Under the pieces are notes generated by a model. That model did not search any database and had not been told where the DNA came from. It saw only the letters and a list, made by a program, of their open reading frames with translations. A program made the position numbers and the translations under genes. This document shows positions 16,900 to 23,657 of a stretch of 33,054 bases of DNA, in pieces (position 1 is the stretch's first letter; every line of letters starts with the position of its first letter). This stretch comes from Selenomonadaceae bacterium (GTDB taxonomy: Bacteria > Bacillota > Negativicutes > Selenomonadales > Selenomonadaceae), in contig JAFVEM010000064.1 in NCBI GenBank assembly GCA_017476005.1, positions 1 through 33,054 on the forward strand. Reading direction: 5' to 3'.

Positions 16900-18888
16900 A
16901 TGAGAAATCAGCGAGTCAGGGTGCAAAACCGCATCCGCTGGCTGGTGGTGGTGCTGATAGCTTTTATGGGGCTGGTGGTACTGCGCTACGCTTGGTTGCA
17001 ACTGGTGCAGGGAACGGAACTGGCGGAAAGAGTTCGCAATCAAGTGGGGCAGGAGTATTCCATCCAATCCCCCCGAGGAGCCATTTTAGACCGCAACGGC
17101 AGGGAACTGGCCATCAGCACCATGACAAAATCCCTCTTTGTGGATCCCAATCATGTGGAAGACCCGGAACAACTGGCCACGGATCTGGCGCCTCTCGTGG
17201 GAAAAAGCGTGGACGATGTGCTGGACGATATTGACGTGGGTGGGGGCTTCGTGTGGGTGAAAAGACGCATGGAGCAACCGGAATACGAGGCGGTTCGCGC
17301 GCTTATTCGCGAAAAATCCTACGGTTCTTGCTTAGGGTTTCGGGATGAGGCGAAGCGCTATTACCCCAACGATCTGCTGGCGGCTAATGTCATCGGCTTT
17401 GTGGGAACCGACGACAAGGGGTTAGACGGTGTAGAACAGGCTCTTGACCCTTACATCAAGGGAGAAATCGAGGAGACGTTCCTTTATACCGATACTCGCG
17501 AGCGTCCCATTTTGGAATCTATTTTCGCCAAACGTCGTTATCAAGGGGATCGGTGCAAGACCATCGAGCTGACCATTGACAGCGCCGTGCAGTTCATTGT
17601 GGAGCAGGAATTGGATAAAGCCATGGCCGCGAACAGCCCCAAGGCCGTGACCTGCGTCGTCATGGATCCTCAAAACGGCGATATTTTGGCCATGGCTTCC
17701 CGTCCCTCCTATAATCCCAATCGCTTTTGGGACTATCAACCGGAAACTTGGAAAAATCGCGCCGTGTCCATCATTTACGAACCCGGCTCCACCTTTAAAT
17801 CCATGGTGGCGGGGGCGGCTTTGCAAGAAAAAGAAGTTACTCCCAATCAAGTTTTCGTTGATCCCGGTTATGTCATGGTGTCGGGGCGGCGGATTCAAAA
17901 TTGGAGCGGCGACAGTTTCGGTACCGTCACTTTCACCGAGGTGGTAAAGCAATCCTTGAATACCGGTTTTGCCCAAGTGGGACTTAGGCTCGGCGCGGAA
18001 AAATTGGTGCAGTACGCCAAGGCTTTCGGCTTTGGCGAGGCAACGGGCATTGACCTGCCGGGAGAGGAGAGCGGCATCCTGTTTGAGCCGGAGGATATGG
18101 TGGATTCGGATATCGCCACCATGTCCATCGGACAAAGTATCGCGGTGACACCCCTGCAACTGGTGACGGCCATGTCCGCCATCGCCAACGACGGGGTACT
18201 CTTAAAACCCCATATTGTCAAAGCCATTCGCAACGCTGACGGCAGTGTTTACCAAGAAACCCAAAAAGAAGAAGTGCGCCGGGTGTTAGAATCGGCCACG
18301 GACAAAACCCTCATGGGACTCTTGGAACAAGTGGTGGCCACCGGCGGCGGCGGCAAGGCCAGAGTCAGGGGCTATCGCATCGCCGGTAAGACCGGTACGG
18401 CGCAAAAACCGATCGAAAATGGCTTAGGCTACATGGATGGACGATATATTGCCTCCTTTTGCGGCTTTGCGCCGGTGGATAATCCTCGCATCACCGTGTT
18501 GGTCATCATTGACGACCCTTTAGGTGTCTATTACGGCGGTCAGATAGCGGCGCCGGTGGCCGGCAGTATTTTTGCCCAACTTTTTCGCTACCTGCACATC
18601 GAGCCTACGGGGGATACGGGCTTAGATGAAGGCGAAGATGGCGAAACGGATGAACCTAAGCCCCAGCCGAAGCAAAGAAAAATTACGCCCTTCCAAGGGG
18701 AAATTCCCACGGGCAAAGTGGTTATCCCGGATTTTTACGGCAAGAGCATCAGAGAGGCGGCGCGTCTGGCAAGCGAGCGCGGTCTGACCTTTGAGAGCGA
18801 AGGCTCCGGTTTTGCCGAGGCGCAAAGCATCGAAGCCAATACGCTGGTGGAGAGCGGCACCAAAGTTACCGTTTATTTTAGCCCATAG
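16900..18888 (+). CDS. Class B penicillin-binding protein (FtsI/SpoVD type) with C-terminal PASTA domain
   Basis: The 662-residue D,D-transpeptidase has one N-terminal signal anchor (WLVVVLIAFMGLVVLRYAWL, about residues 14-33). A dimerisation or pedestal domain begins with PRGAILDRNGRELA. The transpeptidase has all three active-site motifs: S297TFK, S352LN and K497TGT. After an acidic, proline/lysine linker (about 570-600) comes one PASTA repeat (KVVIPDFYGKSIREAARLA). It crosslinks peptidoglycan on the outer face of the membrane. One PASTA unit recalls SpoVD and some FtsI, but it is not in a division and cell wall cluster; it follows telA by 5 bp. The binding site AGAGGTGA overlaps the end of telA. 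A strong terminator ends the unit. Confidence 0.92.
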   Translation: MRNQRVRVQNRIRWLVVVLIAFMGLVVLRYAWLQLVQGTELAERVRNQVGQEYSIQSPRGAILDRNGRELAISTMTKSLFVDPNHVEDPEQLATDLAPLVGKSVDDVLDDIDVGGGFVWVKRRMEQPEYEAVRALIREKSYGSCLGFRDEAKRYYPNDLLAANVIGFVGTDDKGLDGVEQALDPYIKGEIEETFLYTDTRERPILESIFAKRRYQGDRCKTIELTIDSAVQFIVEQELDKAMAANSPKAVTCVVMDPQNGDILAMASRPSYNPNRFWDYQPETWKNRAVSIIYEPGSTFKSMVAGAALQEKEVTPNQVFVDPGYVMVSGRRIQNWSGDSFGTVTFTEVVKQSLNTGFAQVGLRLGAEKLVQYAKAFGFGEATGIDLPGEESGILFEPEDMVDSDIATMSIGQSIAVTPLQLVTAMSAIANDGVLLKPHIVKAIRNADGSVYQETQKEEVRRVLESATDKTLMGLLEQVVATGGGGKARVRGYRIAGKTGTAQKPIENGLGYMDGRYIASFCGFAPVDNPRITVLVIIDDPLGVYYGGQIAAPVAGSIFAQLFRYLHIEPTGDTGLDEGEDGETDEPKPQPKQRKITPFQGEIPTGKVVIPDFYGKSIREAARLASERGLTFESEGSGFAEAQSIEANTLVESGTKVTVYFSP

Positions 18889-18931
18889 AAAAAAAGCAGA
18901 GATGCGCGAGAGCAAACATCTCTGCTTTTTT
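18889..18931. terminator. Bidirectional terminator between the PBP gene and terD
   Basis: A-run plus GCAGAGATG (18889-18904) pairs with CATCTCTGC plus T-run (18917-18931) across a 12-nt loop. The symmetric A and T runs allow termination in both directions. Confidence 0.88.
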
Positions 18932-18943
18932 GTATCTTTGTAC

Positions 18944-19549
18944 TTAGGAGAAACGCTTGGCGAGCGTCCCCAGATCCCCGTCTTTGGTAGGTTGGCCGAT
19001 GGCGTTGAACTTCCACTCGCCTTTGTAGCGGTAAATTTCGCCGAAAATCAAAGCCGTCATGCCGTCGTATTTATCCTTTTCCGACAGGTCGTACCGGCAG
19101 AACGCCTTGCCTTTGTCGTCAATGATACGAATGAAGGCGTTGCGTATCATGCCAAAATGTTGTTTACGGGACTCGGCCTTGTAGATATTTACCACGAAAA
19201 TGAGCTTGTCGTAATTTTCCGGCACGGCGTTCAAATCCACAAAGACCTGCTCGTCGTCCCCTTCGCCCTCTCCCGTTAGGTTGTCACCCATGTGGCGCAC
19301 GGCGCCGGAGGAGTGCTGAAGGTTGCCAAAATAAACTATATCTTTGCTGGCGGTAAGTTTCCCCCCTTGGCAGAGGAGGACGGAAGCGTCGCAGTCAATA
19401 TCATCGCCGCCGCCAAAGATGGAGGAGAGAAAGCCGCCCCCCTTGTTTTCCACGGGATCCCAGCCCAAGCCCACCATAACTTTGCTGAGAGCCTGTCCGT
19501 TTTCCTTTTTTAGATTAACCTTTTGCCCTTTTTGCAAATTCACCGCCAT
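18944..19549 (-). CDS. terD: TerD-family stress protein
   Basis: The 201-residue protein begins MAVNLQKGQKVNL, the standard TerD opening. It has the acidic calcium-binding motifs GGGDDIDCDAS near residue 45-55 and GEGEGDDEQVFVDL near 90-105, followed by the conserved VVNIYKAESRKQHFGMIRNAFIRI core. Members of the TerD/TerZ/TerE family bind Ca2+ and are linked to tellurite, phage and colicin resistance. The glycine-rich insert GGGFLSSIFGGGDD is normal for the family. I chose ATG 19549, with AAGGAG about 10 nt upstream; an ATG at 19582 in the same frame has no binding site. It is a lone ter gene, downstream of tmRNA and convergent with the TelA/PBP unit. Confidence 0.9.
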   Translation of the reverse strand: MAVNLQKGQKVNLKKENGQALSKVMVGLGWDPVENKGGGFLSSIFGGGDDIDCDASVLLCQGGKLTASKDIVYFGNLQHSSGAVRHMGDNLTGEGEGDDEQVFVDLNAVPENYDKLIFVVNIYKAESRKQHFGMIRNAFIRIIDDKGKAFCRYDLSEKDKYDGMTALIFGEIYRYKGEWKFNAIGQPTKDGDLGTLAKRFS

Positions 19550-19573
19550 AGTCTTCAGCTCCTTTATACAGCG

Positions 19574-19607
19574 AAGGGACAATTAACCGCGCGGCTAATC
19601 GTCCCTT
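19574..19607 (-). ncRNA. 34-nt RNA hairpin between tmRNA and terD
   Basis: This stretch is an almost perfect palindrome centred at 19590/19591: 15 of 17 pairs match. The two mismatches (19581/19600 and 19586/19595) are A-C on the plus strand but become U-G wobble pairs in RNA made from the minus strand. That supports an RNA element made in the tmRNA-to-terD direction. There is no T-run after it. It could be the 3' processing or termination hairpin of tmRNA, or a leader structure of terD, about 25 nt before its start. Confidence 0.6.
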
Positions 19608-19646
19608 ACCGAAAACGCCCCGGAACGGAGCGCGCATATACAACTT

Positions 19647-19997
19647 TGGTGGAGATGAGGAGAATCGAACTCCTGTCCGAAGACATTGCCTAACAAACTT
19701 CTCCGAGCGCAGTCAGTGGTCAGCTTTAAGTCGCGACAAGTCCACGGACAAACTTCCCGTAACCGAGCCTGAAGAATCTCCCTCCAAAGCCATCAGGCAA
19801 CAACCTCGGAGGCAGCCCACCTGCGACCTCTCATCCACCCCGGTGAGCAAAAGCGGCGAGAGGTTAGCCTTAAGCGGCTAAAGCGTAATCTTCGTTTGCT
19901 TTTATATTTAATAAAAGTTTCACCTTACTAACGGGTTGGTGACCCCCCGGCTCGCTATCCATTAACCATCTATCCCCGTCGAGACCATTACATCCCC
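19647..19997 (-). ncRNA. ssrA: Transfer-messenger RNA (tmRNA)
   Basis: The 351-nt RNA rescues stalled ribosomes. The tRNA-like ends are clear: the 5' GGGGATG pairs with CATCTCC next to ACCA at the 3' end (one G-U pair), and a T arm with GTTCGATTC precedes it. The CCA is encoded (19649-19647). After the 5' arm comes the tag reading frame, GCA resume codon through TAA, coding ANEDYALAA. GC-rich segments that can form the usual pseudoknots follow. A near-consensus promoter lies just upstream. The 5' end is set from the acceptor pairing. Confidence 0.95.
19870..19899 (-). other. tmRNA tag-peptide reading frame (ANEDYALAA)
   Basis: The resume codon GCA is at 19899-19897 and the stop TAA at 19872-19870. 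The peptide ends in LAA, the degron read by ClpXP-type proteases. An A-rich stretch precedes the resume codon, as is usual. Confidence 0.92.
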
Positions 19998-20009
19998 ACG
20001 AACATTCAC

Positions 20010-20039
20010 ATGATAACACGACATGAATCGCCGTGTCAA
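20010..20039 (-). promoter_or_regulatory. Promoter of tmRNA
   Basis: Minus strand: perfect -35 TTGACA (20039-20034), then a 17-18 bp spacer, then TTATCA or TATCAT (20016-20010). The start is predicted near 20003, a few bases before the mature 5' end at 19997. Confidence 0.7.
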
Positions 20040-20127
20040 GGTCTGTTTGATGGGGTGAAAAAATTTTTACATGGCAAATAATGCTTTTGGGATGCCGTTA
20101 TGTTAAAATTAGGAACGAAGTCATATA

Positions 20128-20156
20128 TCCCACCGATAAATACATAATAGGTGGGA
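20128..20156 (-). terminator. Stem-loop after the ferredoxin gene, possible weak terminator
   Basis: TCCCACC (20128-20134) pairs with GGTGGGA (20150-20156) across a 15-nt AT-rich loop. On the minus strand it is followed by TATATGACTT, not a clean T-run. It lies directly after the ferredoxin stop codon. Confidence 0.45.
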
Positions 20157-20160
20157 CAGG

Positions 20161-20409
20161 CTATCGTTTCTGCTCATTGGCCGCGATAATCTCGCCGAGG
20201 GTCACATATGGATTGCGGTAACGAGCATTGGGATTTTTTTCGGGGAATGTGAACTGGATGGCCTTTTGCGGACAGGCATGGATACAGGCGAGACAGGCGA
20301 GGCAACGCTCCATGCTTTGACTCGCTTTCCCGTCCGCAAGACGGATGCTGCCCCGTGGGCAGACCCGTGTGCAGATGCCGCAACCGACGCAAGCCTCTGT
20401 GAAACCCAA
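20161..20409 (-). CDS. Short two-[4Fe-4S] ferredoxin, probably the truncated C-terminal part of an EFR1-type flavodoxin-ferredoxin
   Basis: The 82 residues carry two complete cluster motifs, CVGCGICTRVCP and CLACLACIHACP, each able to bind a [4Fe-4S] cluster for electron transfer. The tail (ARYRNPYVTLGEIIAAN) is the signature end of EFR1-type proteins, in which an N-terminal flavodoxin domain precedes this ferredoxin. Here that domain is absent: an in-frame TGA lies two codons before the first usable start, a TTG at 20409, and no convincing binding site is seen. The AraC gene ends only 11 bp upstream. It may be expressed as a small ferredoxin from the AraC mRNA, or be a remnant left by deletion. 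Confidence 0.65.
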   Translation of the reverse strand: MGFTEACVGCGICTRVCPRGSIRLADGKASQSMERCLACLACIHACPQKAIQFTFPEKNPNARYRNPYVTLGEIIAANEQKR

Positions 20410-20420
20410 AATTCATTCAA

Positions 20421-21431
20421 TTACGCTTTCAGCGATTTTTTGTACTCGCTGATGCTCATGCCCGTCCAAGCAAGGAACGCTCGCAGGAAAGAATTTTGCT
20501 CCTGATACCCCAGCAGATAGGCAATTTCATCGCCAGTTAGGCTTTTGTCTTTCAAGTAATGCTTCGCCAGTAGTTCCCGTGTATGGTTTAGCTGCTCTTG
20601 AAAGGTCGTCACCTCTTCGGTCAGCCTTCGCTGCAAGGTGCGCCTGCTGATGCCGAGCTTGTGCGTTGCTCCCTCCATGCTGCTGTCCCCACCGGGCAAC
20701 AGCTCGATGAGCGCACTCCGCAGCCTCGCGCTGATGGACGCATCCACTGCCAACTCGGACAATCTCCGGCGAAGTTCCGGCTCAAAGAAGTTCCACATGG
20801 ATTCATTCCAAGTGACAAAGGGCAACCTCATATCCGTAGCGGAAAAGACCAACCGATTTTTCTCCCCGATTTGTGCATGACAACCAAAATAACCAGAAAG
20901 CTCCTCCTGCAACTCCGATTCGATGGACAGAAATTCTGCTTGCAGGGGAATGATTTTCTCCTTGGTGGCACTGAGCAGGAGATGCACCAAGAACACCGTC
21001 TCCACTGCCGCCAAAAACGGAGGGATAGAAAAATTCCCGTCTTCTGAGGCAATTTCCAGAGAAAGTTCCGTATGAGATTCATGGAAGTCGAATTTAACGG
21101 GGCCGACCAATCGTTTGTATTGCGATAAACGCTCCAAACATTTTTTGCCGTCCCGACTGCAATAAGCGGCAAAAACGGAAGGCGAAAATGAGGAAATAGT
21201 TTCCGCCGAGCCGATGCGGATGATTTGCTCCGGCCGGGAAATCTGTGTCCCCACCGCCTCCATAAAAGCGAAATACGCCTCAGCCGTCATGGACGGCGCC
21301 GAATGCTTGAAGGCATCTTCCGGTTGCCCGGCCTTTCGCAATGCCTCTTCCACATGGATGCCGCAGGATTCCAGCAAAGGTTTGTAATTGCCGTCTAACG
21401 GATAACGCCGAGGGGATTTCATCTGCTCCAT
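20421..21431 (-). CDS. AraC-family transcriptional regulator
   Basis: The 336-residue protein has an N-terminal ligand-sensing region of the arabinose-binding-like type (MTAEAYFAFMEAVGTQ...AAVETVFLVHLLLSATKEKI). A C-terminal AraC helix-turn-helix pair occupies about residues 235-335: HKLGISRRTLQRRLTEEVTTFQEQLN is the first helix-turn-helix, and EIAYLLGYQEQNSFLRAFLAWTGMSISEYKK the second. It overlaps the upstream hydrolase gene. ATG 21431 has AAGGACAGG before it; ATG 21422, forming ATGA with the hydrolase stop, is an alternative. The operon promoter has paired direct repeats in AraC-like geometry, so this protein is the obvious candidate regulator of its own operon. The ligand is unknown. Confidence 0.88.
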   Translation of the reverse strand: MEQMKSPRRYPLDGNYKPLLESCGIHVEEALRKAGQPEDAFKHSAPSMTAEAYFAFMEAVGTQISRPEQIIRIGSAETISSFSPSVFAAYCSRDGKKCLERLSQYKRLVGPVKFDFHESHTELSLEIASEDGNFSIPPFLAAVETVFLVHLLLSATKEKIIPLQAEFLSIESELQEELSGYFGCHAQIGEKNRLVFSATDMRLPFVTWNESMWNFFEPELRRRLSELAVDASISARLRSALIELLPGGDSSMEGATHKLGISRRTLQRRLTEEVTTFQEQLNHTRELLAKHYLKDKSLTGDEIAYLLGYQEQNSFLRAFLAWTGMSISEYKKSLKA

Positions 21432-22396
21432 GACCTGTCCTTTTCCAATGCCTTGGCATAAAAGTCAGCCAGCTTTTCTACGGCTGACAGGATATATTTC
21501 TTTTTCCAGTAGAGTTCTATGTGCGTTGCCCCATCTACCCAGTAAAGTTCTTTTGCCCCGGAATACTTTTCATAGGTTTCTTCGGCAAAATAACGTGTAT
21601 TTGCTTTTGTACCGGCAATGATGAGCAAAGGGCGAGTTCCCAAAAATTCTACCCTGTCTAGTGCTGTGAAACTCATTGTGGAGCCCATGCGAGAGAAAAT
21701 GAACTTGTTCGGGGAATTAGGGTGTTTCGCCGGAGACTTACGATAATACTCATAGGCTTCCCAGTAGTCATTTTGCTTGCCTGCCAGTTCTTCCTCGGAA
21801 TTGGCCACATAGCCGCCGTATATCATAGGTTCGCCTTGCGCTTCTTGAGTGCGCTGCGTGGCTATCTGTGCCAATAGGCTCTGCCGTCCTTCTTTTTTCA
21901 TGGTGCGTTCAAGCCCGTTGCGGAACAGGTCGCCCAAGTCGGCCATGCTTATTGTCGCCACCGCCTTGATACGAAGGTCTGTCCCGGCTGCTTTGATGAC
22001 ATACCCACCGGCGGCGCACATGCCCAAGATGCCAATGCTTTCCGCAGCGACATCGGCACGGGTCATCAGATAGTCCACCGCACAGCGAAAATCTTCCACC
22101 CGTTCCTCCGGGCTTTCCAGATAGCGTGGCATGCCGCCGCTTTCCCCTTGATACCCCGCATCAAATGTCAAGGTGAGATAGCCCTTCTCGGCCAGCTTGA
22201 CCGCATAGGTTCCCACCGTCTGTTCCTTGACACCGCCCGCCGGATGGCCGATAATGATAGCAGCATATTTCTCCCTTTGCAGATTTTCTGCTTTCGGCTT
22301 GTACACATTGCCAGCCAGAGAAATCAGTTTGTTCGGGAAGGTCACCTTCTCTACCGTAACTGTATCTGCCTTTAGAGCATCCTCATAGTACAACAT
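21419..22396 (-). CDS. Alpha/beta hydrolase of the YcjY / dienelactone-hydrolase-like group
   Basis: The 325-residue enzyme matches the YcjY-like layout: the oxyanion-side HPAGGVKEQTVGTYA, then FDAGYQGESGG, then the nucleophile elbow GMCAAGGY, and a C-terminal catalytic histidine in DGATHIELYW. The nucleophile is cysteine rather than serine, as in dienelactone hydrolase and common in this subgroup. The substrate is unknown. I chose ATG 22396, with AAAGG nine bases upstream; ATG codons at 22405 and 22402 lie on the binding site itself. It is the first gene of an operon with the AraC regulator and the ferredoxin piece, under a complex promoter with direct repeats and a 10-bp dyad. Confidence 0.85.
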   Translation of the reverse strand: MLYYEDALKADTVTVEKVTFPNKLISLAGNVYKPKAENLQREKYAAIIIGHPAGGVKEQTVGTYAVKLAEKGYLTLTFDAGYQGESGGMPRYLESPEERVEDFRCAVDYLMTRADVAAESIGILGMCAAGGYVIKAAGTDLRIKAVATISMADLGDLFRNGLERTMKKEGRQSLLAQIATQRTQEAQGEPMIYGGYVANSEEELAGKQNDYWEAYEYYRKSPAKHPNSPNKFIFSRMGSTMSFTALDRVEFLGTRPLLIIAGTKANTRYFAEETYEKYSGAKELYWVDGATHIELYWKKKYILSAVEKLADFYAKALEKDRSWSR

Positions 22397-22397
22397 T

Positions 22398-22428
22398 GGC
22401 ATCATCCTTTCGTGTTTTGGATGATGCC
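22398..22428 (-). promoter_or_regulatory. Perfect 10-bp inverted repeat at the start of the hydrolase-AraC operon
   Basis: GGCATCATCC (22398-22407) and GGATGATGCC (22419-22428) are perfect inverted copies with an 11-bp gap. One arm abuts the -10 and spans the predicted start; the other contains the hydrolase ribosome binding site and ends one base before the ATG. It could be a repressor operator or, in RNA, a hairpin hiding the binding site. Confidence 0.6.
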
Positions 22429-22457
22429 ATTATAACTTTTTATTCGTTTGACCGGAA
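22429..22457 (-). promoter_or_regulatory. Promoter of the hydrolase-AraC operon
   Basis: Minus strand: perfect -10 TATAAT (22434-22429), 17-bp spacer, poor -35 TTCCGG (22457-22452). A weak -35 with a strong -10 is typical of activator-dependent promoters. The start is predicted near 22422. Confidence 0.6.
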
Positions 22458-22459
22458 CA

Positions 22460-22493
22460 TCTTATTGTGTCAGTAAAAAATCATATTGTGCCA
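22460..22493 (-). promoter_or_regulatory. Two 13-bp direct repeats, candidate AraC-family activator sites
   Basis: Minus-strand boxes TGGCACAATATGA (22493-22481) and TGACACAATAAGA (22472-22460) agree at 11 of 13 positions and are offset by exactly 21 bp, two helical turns. The proximal box ends 2 bp from the -35. This is the arrangement AraC-family activators use. Confidence 0.6.
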
Positions 22494-22580
22494 ATTCGCT
22501 AGACTTCCACATTGTTTGTGAACAAAGCAAATTTCTGGATTTTCCCAAGCACATTGATGAAACACCTTCAAGATTGTCCC

Positions 22581-23417
22581 TTAAATTATGCCGTGCTGCT
22601 CTAAAGAAACAGCAATACCATCATGATTATTATCCAGCGTTACCTCGTCCGCTGCATTTTTTATTTCGGGGACGGCATTTCCCATGGCTATGCCACAGCC
22701 AACATAGGCAAGCATTGGCAAATCGTTTTCCGCATCGCCGAAGGCAATCATTTCTTCCCTAGAAATACCAAGTTTTTCATAGGCAGCTTCAATCGCCTTG
22801 GCCTTATTGACGCCTCGGGCGGTAAATTCAAAGTAAAAATCTCCGGTAAACATACAACTCAGACTGTCTCTGAAAGGCTTTTCCATCTCTTCATAATTTG
22901 CTCGCAGATAATCCGGTGATGCTGCCGTCAAGATTTTCTCCACGGGAAAATTCGCCCATGCTACCAAATCATGATGCTCGCAGAGAATATAGTTATTACT
23001 GCGAGATTCATATTGCACGACATTAAGAGATTCGCCCTTGTAATTGATAGTACAGCCGAATACATCCGTCGTGTGCATATATTCGCCTTTGGCAATGATC
23101 GGTGTCACCTGAAAAGACTTCAAATGCTCCAGCACTGCTTTGGCCTCTTCTTTAGACAAACTTTGCGAAAAAAGCTCTTCTCCGCTTTCACAGTCCACAA
23201 CTCTTGCGCCGTTAAAACAGATAAACAGACCATGGTGCTTGTCCATCTCCAGTTCCCTTGCCCACTTATAAAGCCCCATAGCAGGACGGCCACTGGCGAG
23301 TGCCAGCCGGATGCCTTTTCTCTGTGCCGCCAGTAATGCCTCTTTTGTCTTTTGCGTAATAACTTTATCATCATTGGTCAAGGTGCCGTCGATATCCAGC
23401 AAAATCGTTTTTACCAT
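22581..23417 (-). CDS. Cof-type HAD-IIB phosphatase (second copy of the family in the window)
   Basis: The 278-residue protein has LLDIDGTLTNDD (motif I; nucleophile D8, acid D10), LASGRPAMG (motif II), GVNKAKAIEAA around the motif III lysine and GDAENDLPML (motif IV). An alpha/beta cap lies between. The family dephosphorylates sugar phosphates and related small molecules; the substrate is not predictable. ATG 23417 has only a weak AGGGATGATGG site. It is distinct in sequence from the HAD gene at 7510-8334. It lies upstream of the hydrolase operon with about 150 bp between, where that operon's promoter sits, so it is probably a separate unit. Confidence 0.85.
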   Translation of the reverse strand: MVKTILLDIDGTLTNDDKVITQKTKEALLAAQRKGIRLALASGRPAMGLYKWARELEMDKHHGLFICFNGARVVDCESGEELFSQSLSKEEAKAVLEHLKSFQVTPIIAKGEYMHTTDVFGCTINYKGESLNVVQYESRSNNYILCEHHDLVAWANFPVEKILTAASPDYLRANYEEMEKPFRDSLSCMFTGDFYFEFTARGVNKAKAIEAAYEKLGISREEMIAFGDAENDLPMLAYVGCGIAMGNAVPEIKNAADEVTLDNNHDGIAVSLEQHGII

Positions 23418-23460
23418 GTTCCATCATCCCTTTTTCATCCTATGATTTCCCTAGCAGCTC

Positions 23461-23622
23461 TTATTCGTCAATCTTCCCATCCCAACCGTCGGACATGGAG
23501 GTGTGTTCATGCAACACCTTCCAAGCGCCGTCTTCCTTGTGGAGATAGTCCGTCTGGCGCATCATGAAGGAAGGATTCTTACTGCCGTCCTTGTTCACGG
23601 TTTGATATTCTTCAGAATAGAC
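23461..23622 (-). pseudogene. C-terminal remnant of an NTF2/SnoaL-like gene
   Basis: Fifty-three codons are open between an in-frame TAA (23625-23623) and a final TAA at 23463-23461, with no early start codon. The peptide (VYSEEYQTVNKDG...FMMRQTDYLHKEDGAWKVLHEHTSM) reads like the last strands of a SnoaL/DUF4440-type NTF2-fold protein, including the W-K-V-L-H-E-H-T-S ending. The N-terminal two-thirds are missing. A perfect Shine-Dalgarno stands just upstream, as if a deletion removed the gene's start but spared its binding site. The family call on such a short piece is moderate. Confidence 0.55.
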
Positions 23623-23630
23623 TTAGCGAG

Positions 23631-23640
23631 TCACCTCCTT
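23631..23640 (-). promoter_or_regulatory. Orphan perfect Shine-Dalgarno AAGGAGGTGA
   Basis: Minus-strand AAGGAGGTGA lies 18-27 bp after the treR stop codon. No start codon at proper spacing opens a frame; the NTF2-like remnant begins with a stop six bases later. It is probably the surviving site of the deleted gene start. Confidence 0.55.
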
Positions 23641-23657
23641 GGGGCATCCCCCCCTTT

